A stretch of DNA of 29,598 nt from Pseudoluteimonas sp044226035 (GTDB lineage Bacteria > Pseudomonadota > Gammaproteobacteria > Xanthomonadales > Xanthomonadaceae): positions 1-29,598 of the forward strand of contig JBGAHT010000035.1 in the NCBI GenBank assembly GCA_044226035.1, read 5' to 3'. A model generated the notes under the pieces. That model saw nothing but the letters and a program-made list of their open reading frames with translations. It had not been told where the DNA came from and did no database searches. The first letter of the stretch is position 1. Every line of letters begins with the position of its first letter. The translations under genes were made by a program, and so were the position numbers. This document shows, piece by piece, positions 1 through 7,562 of this stretch.

Positions 1-515
1 TGGGCGCGGAGGTGCGGGTGGAGCGCAACGACGCGCTGACGGTCGACGAGATCGAACGGCTCGCGCCGGAGCGGATCGTGGTTTCGCCCGGCCCGTGCAC
101 GCCGAACGAGGCGGGCGTGTCGGTCGCGGTGATCGAACGCCTCGGTGCGCGCGTGCCGATCCTCGGCGTGTGCCTCGGCCACCAGAGCATCGGCCAGGCC
201 TACGGCGGCGACGTGGTGCGCGCCGGGCGGATCATGCACGGCAAGACTTCGCGCATCCGCCACGAGGGCAAGGGCGTGTTCGCCGGCCTGCCGGACGGCT
301 ACGAGGCCACGCGCTACCACTCGCTGGTGGTCGACAAGCGCACGTTGCCGGATTGCCTCGAAGTCACCGCATGGACCGAGCACGAAGACGGCTCGATCGA
401 GGAGATCATGGGCCTGCGCCACCGCGAGCATCCGGTGCAGGGCGTGCAGTTCCACCCCGAGTCGATCCTGACCGAGCATGGGCATGCGTTGTTGAAGAAT
501 TTCCTGGAGCGATAG
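1..515 (+). CDS. trpG: Anthranilate synthase glutamine amidotransferase subunit (5' end outside window)
   Basis: Class I glutamine amidotransferase that releases ammonia from glutamine for anthranilate synthase (TrpE partner), the first committed step of tryptophan synthesis in the cytoplasm. The reading frame is already open at base 3, so the N-terminus lies upstream of the window. Seen: the oxyanion/PGPCTPNEAG segment, the nucleophile-elbow motif GVCLGHQSIGQAYGG with the catalytic Cys, and the C-terminal HPESILTEHG segment with the His-Glu pair of the triad. About 171 residues are visible, against a usual length near 190-200, so only a short N-terminal piece is missing. The TrpG (not PabA) role is inferred from trpD lying just downstream. 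A REP-like palindrome pair separates it from trpD. Confidence 0.95.
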   Translation, partial: GAEVRVERNDALTVDEIERLAPERIVVSPGPCTPNEAGVSVAVIERLGARVPILGVCLGHQSIGQAYGGDVVRAGRIMHGKTSRIRHEGKGVFAGLPDGYEATRYHSLVVDKRTLPDCLEVTAWTEHEDGSIEEIMGLRHREHPVQGVQFHPESILTEHGHALLKNFLER

Positions 516-520
516 CTTTT

Positions 521-588
521 GTAGGAGCGCTCTCGAGCGCGACATGTTGTTTCCCGAAATCCCAGGTCGCGGTCAAGACCGCTCCTAC
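521..588. repeat. GTAG-type REP doublet (inverted pair of hairpins)
   Basis: Two short hairpins lie in inverted orientation between trpG and trpD. The left one begins GTAGGA (521-526), then GCGCTC (527-532), a TC loop and GAGCGC (535-540). The right one is GCGGTC (569-574), an AA loop, GACCGC (577-582), then TCCTAC (583-588). The outer ends GTAGGAGCG and CGCTCCTAC are complementary, so the whole element could also fold as one long hairpin. A GTAG tetranucleotide at the foot of a small stem is the hallmark of REPs mobilised by RAYT transposases in Stenotrophomonas and relatives. The element ends 13 bases before the trpD start, so it supplies most of the trpD leader. Confidence 0.8.
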
Positions 589-601
589 AGGTACAACGCG
601 T

Positions 602-1642
602 ATGCCCATCACCCCGCAAGAAGCCCTGCAACGCGCGATCGAGCACCGCGAGATCTTCTTCGACGAAATGGTCGATCTCATGCGCCAGGTCATGCGCGGC
701 GAGGTCTCGCCGGCGATGACCGCGGCCATCCTCGCCGCGATGCGGGTGAAGAAGGAGACCGTGGGCGAGATCGCCGCGGCGGCGACGGTGCTGCGCGAGT
801 TCTCGCGCCCGGTCGAAGTCGCCGATCGCGACAAGCTCGTCGACATCGTCGGTACCGGCGGCGACGGCGCGCACACGTTCAACATCTCCACCGCGTCGAT
901 GTTCGTCGTCGCGGCCACGGGGGCGAAAGTCGCCAAGCACGGCAACCGCAGCGTGTCGTCGAAGTCCGGCAGCGCCGACGTGCTCGAGGCGCTGGGCGCG
1001 AACATCGAACTGCAGCCCGAACAGGTCGCGGCCTGCATCGACGCCTGCGGCATCGGCTTCATGTACGCGCCGGTGCACCACCCGGCGATGAAGGTGGTCG
1101 CGCCGGTGCGCAGGGAAATGGGCGTGCGCACGCTGTTCAACATCCTCGGCCCGCTCACCAACCCGGCGAACGCGCCGGGCATCCTGATGGGCGTGTTCCA
1201 CCCCGACCTGGTCGGTATCCAGGTGCGCGTCTTGCAGGAACTCGGCGCGCAGCGCGCGCTGGTGGTCTGGGGCCGCGACGGCATGGACGAACTCTCGCTC
1301 GGGGCCGGCACCCTGGTCGGCGAACTGCGCGACGGCGCGGTGCGCGAATACGAACTGCACCCGGAGGATTTCGGCATCGCGATGGCGCACAGCCGCAATT
1401 TGCGCGTCGCCGATCCGGCCGAATCGAAGGAAGTGTTGCTGCAGGCGTTGGAGAACCGCGACTGCCTGCCGCGCGAGATCGTGGCCTACAACGCCGGCGC
1501 GGCGCTGTACGCGGCCGGCGCGGTCGACGGCATCGGCGAGGGCATCGCCCGCGCGCGCGAGGCCATCGCCAGCGGCGCGGCGCGCGCGAAGCTGGACGAA
1601 TTCGTTTCCACCACCCGAATGCTCGCCAGGGCCTCCGCATGA
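602..1642 (+). CDS. trpD: Anthranilate phosphoribosyltransferase
   Basis: Transfers the phosphoribosyl group of PRPP to anthranilate, the second step of tryptophan synthesis. The 346-residue length is normal for TrpD. Seen: an N-terminal helical region, the PRPP-binding GTGGDGAHTFNIST segment (about residue 83), the anthranilate/Mg region KHGNRSVSSKSGSADVLEALG-like (split here as KHGNRSVSSKSG and SADVLEALG), and the FNILGPLTNP motif. The ATG at 602 starts the conserved MPITPQEAL; the frame stays open upstream to 95, but that stretch overlaps trpG and the REP doublet. No strong Shine-Dalgarno is visible, only CAGG at the edge of the repeat. The stop overlaps the next start (ATGA), which indicates translational coupling. 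Confidence 0.96.
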   Translation: MPITPQEALQRAIEHREIFFDEMVDLMRQVMRGEVSPAMTAAILAAMRVKKETVGEIAAAATVLREFSRPVEVADRDKLVDIVGTGGDGAHTFNISTASMFVVAATGAKVAKHGNRSVSSKSGSADVLEALGANIELQPEQVAACIDACGIGFMYAPVHHPAMKVVAPVRREMGVRTLFNILGPLTNPANAPGILMGVFHPDLVGIQVRVLQELGAQRALVVWGRDGMDELSLGAGTLVGELRDGAVREYELHPEDFGIAMAHSRNLRVADPAESKEVLLQALENRDCLPREIVAYNAGAALYAAGAVDGIGEGIARAREAIASGAARAKLDEFVSTTRMLARASA

Positions 1643-1983
1643 ACCCCTCGTTCGCCGACCTCCCCGAGCCGCCGTACTACGCGGTGGTGTTCTGCTCGCG
1701 CCGCAACGACGACGATGCCGAAGGCTATGCCGCCGCGGCCGAGCGCATGCTGGAACTGGCCGCGCGCCAGCCCGGCTACCTCGGCGCGGAATCGGCGCGT
1801 GACGACTCGGGGTTCGGCATCACCGTCTCGTACTGGCGCGACGAGGCCGCGATCCGCGCCTGGAAGCACCAGGCCGAGCACGCGGCGACCCGGGACCGCG
1901 GCCGCGCGGACTGGTACGAACGCTACGAATTGCGGGTGGCCAGGGTCGAACGCGCCTATGGCTGGAGGCGCGCCGGGGGCTGA
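1639..1983 (+). CDS. ABM-fold (antibiotic biosynthesis monooxygenase-like) protein
   Basis: A 114-residue protein with the features of the ferredoxin-like ABM superfamily: an N-terminal strand (YYAVVFCSRR), a helix with the MLELAARQPGYLG pattern, a second strand (GITVSYWRDEAAI) and the WKHQAEH segment that precedes the last helix. Members are small dimeric proteins; some are heme-degrading or quinol-type monooxygenases and many have no known reaction. It starts inside the trpD stop codon (ATGA overlap), so it is expressed with trpD. A similar small protein next to trpD is familiar from related genomes, but no role in tryptophan synthesis is established and none is claimed. Confidence 0.8.
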   Translation: MNPSFADLPEPPYYAVVFCSRRNDDDAEGYAAAAERMLELAARQPGYLGAESARDDSGFGITVSYWRDEAAIRAWKHQAEHAATRDRGRADWYERYELRVARVERAYGWRRAGG

Positions 1984-2004
1984 TCCGGCCGCGGCCGGAG
2001 CGCG

Positions 2005-2013
2005 TGCTAAGGT
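2005..2013 (+). promoter_or_regulatory. Possible extended -10 promoter for cphB
   Basis: TGC-TAAGGT lies 22 bases after the stop of the ABM gene and 33 bases before the chosen cphB start. It fits the TGC-TARNNT form seen before cbs and metB in this window. No convincing -35 is present. It suggests the cyanophycin cassette has its own promoter inside the trp gene run. Confidence 0.4.
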
Positions 2014-2045
2014 GCCCGTCCGGTCATTCGAGTGGAAACAGCGGC

Positions 2046-2891
2046 ATGTGTCCGAGCAAGGTCGCCGAGGGTGGGCAACGGGGCTGGATCGTCCCCATCG
2101 GCGGGGCCGAGGACAAGGAAAACGACAAGCGCGTGCTGCGCCGCTTCTTCGAACTCTGCGGCGGCCCCGGCGCCGAGATCGCGGTGATCCCCACCGCCAG
2201 CCGGCTCAACGAGACCGGCGGCCGCTACGAACAGATCTTCGGCGGGATGGGCGCGCGCAACGTCAACGTGCTCGACTTCGACACCCGCCGCGATGCGCAC
2301 GAACGCAACCGCATCGCGCGCATCGAGCAGGCCTCGGGCATCTTCATCACCGGCGGCAACCAGCTGCGGCTTTCCACCATCCTCGGCGGCACGCCGGTGG
2401 CGCAGGCCATCCGCGCGCGCAACGCGCACGGGGTCCCGGTCGGCGGCACCAGCGCCGGCGCCGGCATCCTCAGCGAACACATGATCGCCGGTGGCGAGAG
2501 CGAATCGGCGACCCCGCACGCGAACGGCGTGCGCCTCGCGCCCGGCCTGGGCCTCACCAACCGCGTGGTCATCGACCAGCACTTCCGCCAGCGCGACCGC
2601 CTCGGGCGCCTGCTCGCGGCGCTGGCCTACAACCCGTTCGCGATCGGCCTGGGCGTCGACGAGGACACCGCCGCCTTCATCGGCCCGGACAACGTGGTCG
2701 AGGTCGAAGGCAGCGGCGCGGTCACCGTGGTCGATGCCGACGGCCTGCAGTTCTCCTCGATGGCGCAGGTCGATGGCGACGCGCCGGTGTGCATGCTCGG
2801 GGTGCAGCTGCACATCCTGGTCGCGGGCGCGAGCTACAACCTGGTGACGCGGAAGGCGTCGGCCGGGGAGTTGTCGACGGTCAAGGAATGA
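2046..2891 (+). CDS. cphB: Cyanophycinase (serine exopeptidase, family S51)
   Basis: Hydrolyses cyanophycin (multi-L-arginyl-poly-L-aspartate) to beta-Asp-Arg dipeptides. Length is 281 residues, close to the usual 270-300. Seen: the N-terminal GWIVPIGGAEDKENDK, the segment IFITGGNQLRLSTILGGT, the nucleophile elbow VGGTSAGAGIL with the catalytic Ser, and the ESESATPHANGVRLAPGLG and VIDQHFRQRDRLGRLL segments characteristic of CphB. The ATG at 2046 is chosen because the upstream in-frame GTG at 2004 falls in the -10-like promoter sequence and adds 14 residues that do not resemble the family. It is the first gene of the cph cassette; cphA follows after a hairpin-containing 77-base gap. Confidence 0.95.
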   Translation: MCPSKVAEGGQRGWIVPIGGAEDKENDKRVLRRFFELCGGPGAEIAVIPTASRLNETGGRYEQIFGGMGARNVNVLDFDTRRDAHERNRIARIEQASGIFITGGNQLRLSTILGGTPVAQAIRARNAHGVPVGGTSAGAGILSEHMIAGGESESATPHANGVRLAPGLGLTNRVVIDQHFRQRDRLGRLLAALAYNPFAIGLGVDEDTAAFIGPDNVVEVEGSGAVTVVDADGLQFSSMAQVDGDAPVCMLGVQLHILVAGASYNLVTRKASAGELSTVKE

Positions 2892-2896
2892 GCCTG

Positions 2897-2929
2897 TTTC
2901 GAAACCCGCCGCGCTCGGCGGTTTCGAAA
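2897..2929 (+). promoter_or_regulatory. Hairpin between cphB and cphA
   Basis: TTTCGAAAC (2897-2905), one bulged C, CGCCG (2907-2911), loop CGCT, CGGCG (2916-2920) and GTTTCGAAA (2921-2929) make a 14-bp stem. No U-run follows, so it is not a classic terminator. It starts six bases after the cphB stop and lies 40 bases before the cphA start. It could stabilise the cphB message or set the cphB:cphA ratio. The role is inferred. Confidence 0.6.
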
Positions 2930-2968
2930 TAGGTTCCCGGAAAACGAATATCTGGAGCAGGGGTTCCG

Positions 2969-5752
2969 ATGCGCATCCTCAATCGCAACGTCTATGTCGG
3001 GCCGTCGCAGTACGCGCGGTTCCCGGTCATCCGCCTCGAGCTCGACCTCGGCGCGCTCGAACAGTGGCCGACCGCGAAGCTCGGCGACGGGTTCATCGAC
3101 GGCCTGCTCGCGGCGTTGCCGGGCCTGGCCGAACACGGCTGCTCCTACCGCGAGCCCGGCGGCTTCGTCCGGCGCATGCGCGAAGGCGAGGGCACCTGGC
3201 TCGGGCACGTGCTCGAGCACGTGGCGATCGAACTGCAGAACGTCGCCGGCGAGGACGTGACCTTCGGCAAGACCCGCGGCATCGACGACGGGCGCCCCGG
3301 CGTGTATTCGGTGGTGTACGAATACGCGCAGCGCGAGGAAGGCATCGCCGCCGGCGAACTCGCGCTGAAGCTGCTCGATTCGCTGCTGCCGGCGCAACTG
3401 CGCAGCGCGACCGACGGCACGTTCGACTGGGAAGAGGAACGCGACGGCTTCATCCGCTACGCGCAGCGGCGCGCGCTCGGGCCTTCGACCGCCTCGCTGG
3501 TGCGCGCGGCGGAGGAACGCGGCATTCCGTGGCTGCGCCTCAACGAGCAGTCGCTGGTGCAGCTCGGCCACGGCAAGTACCAGCAGCGCATCCAGGCCAC
3601 GGTGACCGGGCGCACCCCGCACATCGCGGTGGAACTGGCCAGCGACAAGGAGGAAACCAACAAGATCCTCGGCTCGCTCGGCCTGCCGGTGCCGCGCCAG
3701 GAACTGGTGCAGTCCGCCGACGCCGCGTGGCGCGCCGCGCGCCGCCTCGCCGGGCCGGTGGTGCTCAAGCCCTACAACGGCAACCACGGCCGCGGCATCA
3801 CCATCAACATCACCGGCGAAGACGAGGTGCGCGCCGCGTTCGAGGCCGCGCGCGAGCATTCGCGCTCGGTGATCGTGGAAACCTACCTCGCCGGCGACGA
3901 CCACCGCCTGCTGGTGGTGAACGGCGAACTGATCGCGGCCACGCGGCGCACGCCCGGGCACGTGCTCGGCGACGGCAAGTCCACCGTGGCGCAGCTGGTC
4001 GAGGTGGTGAACAGCGACCCGCGCCGCGGCGTCGGCCACGAGAAGGTGCTGACCAAGCTGAAGCTCGACCGCGAGGCCGAGCTGATGCTCGAACGCGTCG
4101 GCTACACCGCCGATTCGATTCCGAAAGTGGATGAAGTCGTGCCGCTGCGTTCCACCGCGAATCTTTCCACCGGCGGCACCGCGACCGACGTCACCGACAT
4201 CATCCATCCCGACAACCGGGCCATGGCCGAACGCGCGGTGCGCGCGGTCGGGCTGGACGTCGGCGGCGTGGATTTCCTTTCGACCAACATCGCCGAAAGC
4301 TACAAGTCCATCGGCGGCGGCATTTGCGAGGTGAACGCCGCGCCGGGCTTCCGCATGCACATCGCGCCGAGCGAAGGCACGCCGCGCGACGCCGCCGGCC
4401 CGGTGATCGACATGCTGTTCCCGCCGGGCACGCCCTCGCGCGTGCCGATCGCCGCGGTGACCGGCACCAACGGCAAGACCACCACCGCGCGCATGCTCGC
4501 GCACATCGCCAAGATGGCCGGCTACACCCCGGGCCTGACCACCACCGACGGCGTCTACATCGACGGCCAGCGCACGGTCGAGGGCGACATGACCGGGCCG
4601 GTGTCGGCGCAGATGGTGCTGCGCGATCCGCAGATCGACCTCGCGGTGCTGGAAACCGCGCGCGGCGGGCTGCTGCGCGCCGGCATGGGCGTGGCCGAGG
4701 TCGACGTGGGCGCGGTGATCAACGTCGCCTCCGACCACCTCGGGCTGAAGGGCATCGACACGCTGGAACAGCTCGCCGAGATCAAGCGGATAGTGATTGA
4801 GGTCGCGCGCGATTGCGCGGTGCTCAACGCCGACGATCCCAACGTGCTGAAGATGTCGGCGTATACCGACGCGAAGGTCATCTGCTACGTGACCATGAAC
4901 CCTTCGCACCCGCTGGTGCGCGAGCACATCCGCGCCGGCGGCCGCGCCTGCGCGCTGGAGCAGGGCGTGAACGGCCACATGATCACGCTCTACGACAAGG
5001 GCAGCCACATCCCGCTGCTGTGGACGCACTTGATCCCGGCGACGCTGGAAGGCCGCGCGCTGCACAACGTGCAGAACGCGATGGTCGCCTCGGCGATGGC
5101 GTTCTCGATGGGCATCAAGCTCGACGCGATCCGCCACGGCCTGCGCACCTTCGACACCACCTTCTTCCAGGCCCCGGGCCGGATGAACGTGTACGGCGAA
5201 CACCCGTTCAAGGTGCTGATGGACTACGGCCACAACGCGCACGCGGTCGGGGTGATGGCCGACCTCGCGCAGCGGCTGGACGTGTCCGGGCGCCGCATCG
5301 TGGTCGTGGCCGGCCCGGGCGACCGCCGCGACGAGGACCTGCGCGAGATCGCGGCCGCGGTCGCCGGCAGGTTCGACCATTACATCGCGCGCCGCGACGA
5401 CGGCCTGCGCGGGCGCGACGGCGACGAGGTGCCGCGGATCATCGCCAAGGCGCTGCAGGCCGGCGGCGTCGCCGAGGCCGACATCACCGTCATCCCGGAC
5501 GAACAGCAGGCGGTGGACGCCGCGCTGAAGATGGCGCGGCCCGGCGACCTGGTGCTGGTGTTCGCCGACGCGTTGACGCGCACGTGGAAGCAGATCATCC
5601 GCTTCAAGCCCGACGGCGACATGCCCGCCGCCGCCGCGCGCGCGGAAGTGCCCGCGCTCGACACCACCCTCGACGAACAACTGGTCGCGGCGATGGAAGG
5701 CGTGGTGCGCGACGAACGCGGCCTGCGCTTCGAGCGCGAGGAAAGCGATTGA
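2969..5752 (+). CDS. cphA: Cyanophycin synthetase
   Basis: Polymerises Asp and Arg into cyanophycin, a nitrogen/carbon reserve granule, using ATP at two sites. Domain order seen: an N-terminal domain (1 to about 160), an ATP-grasp region (about 220-480, with SDKEETNKILGSLGLPVPR and LKPYNGNHGRGITINITGE), then a Mur-ligase-like region with the P-loop GTNGKTT at about residues 499-505, ETARGGLLRAGMG and MDYGHNAHAVGVMADLA. At 927 residues it is slightly longer than typical CphA1 (about 870-900); the extra length is an acidic/alanine-rich tail after the Mur domain. The start has a good Shine-Dalgarno (GGAGCAGGGG). All hallmark motifs are intact. The next gene, a shorter paralogue, begins 10 bases after the stop. 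Confidence 0.96.
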   Translation: MRILNRNVYVGPSQYARFPVIRLELDLGALEQWPTAKLGDGFIDGLLAALPGLAEHGCSYREPGGFVRRMREGEGTWLGHVLEHVAIELQNVAGEDVTFGKTRGIDDGRPGVYSVVYEYAQREEGIAAGELALKLLDSLLPAQLRSATDGTFDWEEERDGFIRYAQRRALGPSTASLVRAAEERGIPWLRLNEQSLVQLGHGKYQQRIQATVTGRTPHIAVELASDKEETNKILGSLGLPVPRQELVQSADAAWRAARRLAGPVVLKPYNGNHGRGITINITGEDEVRAAFEAAREHSRSVIVETYLAGDDHRLLVVNGELIAATRRTPGHVLGDGKSTVAQLVEVVNSDPRRGVGHEKVLTKLKLDREAELMLERVGYTADSIPKVDEVVPLRSTANLSTGGTATDVTDIIHPDNRAMAERAVRAVGLDVGGVDFLSTNIAESYKSIGGGICEVNAAPGFRMHIAPSEGTPRDAAGPVIDMLFPPGTPSRVPIAAVTGTNGKTTTARMLAHIAKMAGYTPGLTTTDGVYIDGQRTVEGDMTGPVSAQMVLRDPQIDLAVLETARGGLLRAGMGVAEVDVGAVINVASDHLGLKGIDTLEQLAEIKRIVIEVARDCAVLNADDPNVLKMSAYTDAKVICYVTMNPSHPLVREHIRAGGRACALEQGVNGHMITLYDKGSHIPLLWTHLIPATLEGRALHNVQNAMVASAMAFSMGIKLDAIRHGLRTFDTTFFQAPGRMNVYGEHPFKVLMDYGHNAHAVGVMADLAQRLDVSGRRIVVVAGPGDRRDEDLREIAAAVAGRFDHYIARRDDGLRGRDGDEVPRIIAKALQAGGVAEADITVIPDEQQAVDAALKMARPGDLVLVFADALTRTWKQIIRFKPDGDMPAAAARAEVPALDTTLDEQLVAAMEGVVRDERGLRFEREESD

Positions 5753-5762
5753 GCCTGCTCGC

Positions 5763-7562
5763 ATGGGCGATGCCGTCGTGAGCGAACCGTTCGAGGATTC
5801 GCGCCGCCTGACCGGCGCCAACCTGTATTTCGACGGCCCCGGCGCGGCGCTGGAAACCGCGCCCGGGCTGGCCTTCGACGACGCGGCGCTGCGGCGCTGG
5901 CGCGAAAATATCGTGCGCGTGCGTGCGGCCCTGGGCTGGGCCGATGGCGCGATCCTGGTGCGCGAACACGCCAGCGGCGCCTCGCTCGCGTTCGCCGCGC
6001 CCATCGACCAGCTGTATGTCGCGACCGAAGCGAACGAGTGGGCGTGGTATTCCGCGCTCGGCCTGCGCGCCGACGATGCCCCGGTCGACGAAGACAGCGA
6101 ATCGCCGCGCCCGCACGTCGCCCATTTCGACGACGACGGGGCCCTGCGCCAGTTGCACGCGCTCGCGCAGGCGGAAGCCAAGCCCGGGCTCGTCGCCCTG
6201 CTCGATGCGGCGCGCGCGCATGGCGTGCCCGCGCATGCCGACGACGACGCGCTCTCGATCGGCGAAGGCGAAGCCGCGCAGTCGTGGCCGCTCGATGCCT
6301 TGCCGGCGCCTGAAGCAGTGCCGTGGCCGGCGCTGCACGGCATCCCGAAGGCGGTCGTCACCGGTTCCAACGGCAAGACCACCACCGTGCGCCTGCTCGC
6401 GGCGATGCTGCGCGCGCACGGCCTGCGCGCCGGCTACAGCAGCACCGACGGATTGTTCGTCGCCGGCGAACGCGTCGAGGCCGGCGATTACTCCGGCCCG
6501 GTCGGCGCGCGCACCGTGCTGCGCGATGCGCGGGTGCAGGCGGCCGTGCTGGAAACCGCGCGTGGCGGCCTGCTGCGGCGCGGGCTGGTCGCCGACGATG
6601 CGCGGGTCGCGGTGGTGACGAACGTGTCCGCCGACCATTTCGGCGAATACGGCATCCACGATCTCGGCGACATCGCCGCGGTCAAGCTGGTGGTGGCCAA
6701 GTCGCTCGCGGCGGACGGGTTGCTGGTGCTGAATGCCGACGACGCGATGCTGGTGCAACACGCGCCGTCGACGCGCGCTTCGCGCATCGGCTGGTTCGCG
6801 TCCGGGCTCGGCGATGCGCTGGCGCACGGCGCGATCGCGTGCGGCGCGCGCGAGGGCCGCCTGGTCCTTTCGGTCCACGGTGTCGCCCACGACCTCGGCG
6901 AGGTCGCGGCGATGCCGCTCACCCTCGGCGGCAGCGCGCGCTACAACATCGCCAACATCGCCGCCGCGACGCTGGCGGCGTGGGCGATGGGCGTGCCGGC
7001 GGAGGCCATCGCCGGCGTGCTCGCGCGCTTCGGCGGCAGCAATGCCGACAATCCCGGCCGGCTGCAGCGCTGGACGCTGGGCCAGGTCGAGGTGCTGCTG
7101 GATTACGCGCACAACCCGGACGGCCTGCGCGGCCTGCTCGAGGTCGCGCGCGGGTTGCGCGGCGACGGCCGGCTGGCCTTGCTGCTCGGCCACGCCGGCA
7201 ACCGCCTCGACGAGGACATCCGCGCGCTGGCCGCGGTCGCGGCGGAGGCGAAGCCGGATCGGGTCTGGTTGAAGGACATCGGCGGCGACTACCTGCGCGG
7301 GCGCGAATCCGGCGAAGTCGCCGGGATCCTGCGCGAGGCCTTGCGCGCGGCCGGCATGGCCGAAGACGCCTTGCCGGTCTGCCTGGACGAGGCCCGGGCC
7401 GCGCACGAGGCGCTGGCGTGGGCGCGGAACGGCGACCTGCTGGTGCTGCCGGTGCACGAACCCGCGGCGCGCGATGCGGTGGTCGCCTTGCTCGACGCGC
7501 TGCAGGTGTCGGGCTGGCGCGCCGGCGATCCGCTGCCGCCTGTGCCGGAAGCCGACGCATGA
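5763..7562 (+). CDS. Mur-ligase-like CphA paralogue lacking the ATP-grasp domain
   Basis: A 599-residue protein. Residues from about 195 onward match the Mur-ligase part of cyanophycin synthetase: P-loop GSNGKTT (201-207), YSSTDGLFVAGERVEAGDYSG-like substrate segment, VLETARGGLLRRGL, NVSADHFGEYGIHDL and LLDYAHNPDGLRGLLEVARG. The first 190 residues (LTGANLYFDGPGAALETA onward) show no ATP-grasp motif and are not recognised. Mur-type ligases activate a carboxylate with ATP and add an amino acid; here an arginine- or lysine-type addition to a cyanophycin-like chain, or use of beta-Asp-Arg as in cyanobacterial CphA2, is possible but unproven. It is tightly linked to cphA, and its stop overlaps the trpC start. 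The ATG at 5763 is used; a GTG at 5778 is an alternative. Confidence 0.85.
   Translation: MGDAVVSEPFEDSRRLTGANLYFDGPGAALETAPGLAFDDAALRRWRENIVRVRAALGWADGAILVREHASGASLAFAAPIDQLYVATEANEWAWYSALGLRADDAPVDEDSESPRPHVAHFDDDGALRQLHALAQAEAKPGLVALLDAARAHGVPAHADDDALSIGEGEAAQSWPLDALPAPEAVPWPALHGIPKAVVTGSNGKTTTVRLLAAMLRAHGLRAGYSSTDGLFVAGERVEAGDYSGPVGARTVLRDARVQAAVLETARGGLLRRGLVADDARVAVVTNVSADHFGEYGIHDLGDIAAVKLVVAKSLAADGLLVLNADDAMLVQHAPSTRASRIGWFASGLGDALAHGAIACGAREGRLVLSVHGVAHDLGEVAAMPLTLGGSARYNIANIAAATLAAWAMGVPAEAIAGVLARFGGSNADNPGRLQRWTLGQVEVLLDYAHNPDGLRGLLEVARGLRGDGRLALLLGHAGNRLDEDIRALAAVAAEAKPDRVWLKDIGGDYLRGRESGEVAGILREALRAAGMAEDALPVCLDEARAAHEALAWARNGDLLVLPVHEPAARDAVVALLDALQVSGWRAGDPLPPVPEADA

Noticed and set aside
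95..601. N-terminal extension of trpD
   Set aside because: It overlaps trpG in another frame and the REP doublet; TrpD homologues start at the equivalent of 602.
2834..6385. Minus-strand open frame of 1,183 codons opposite cphA and its paralogue
   Set aside because: The translation is low-complexity (His/Arg/Ala/Val-rich) with no domain; it mirrors third-position GC bias of the intact cph genes. The same holds for the 617-codon minus frame at 5604-7457.
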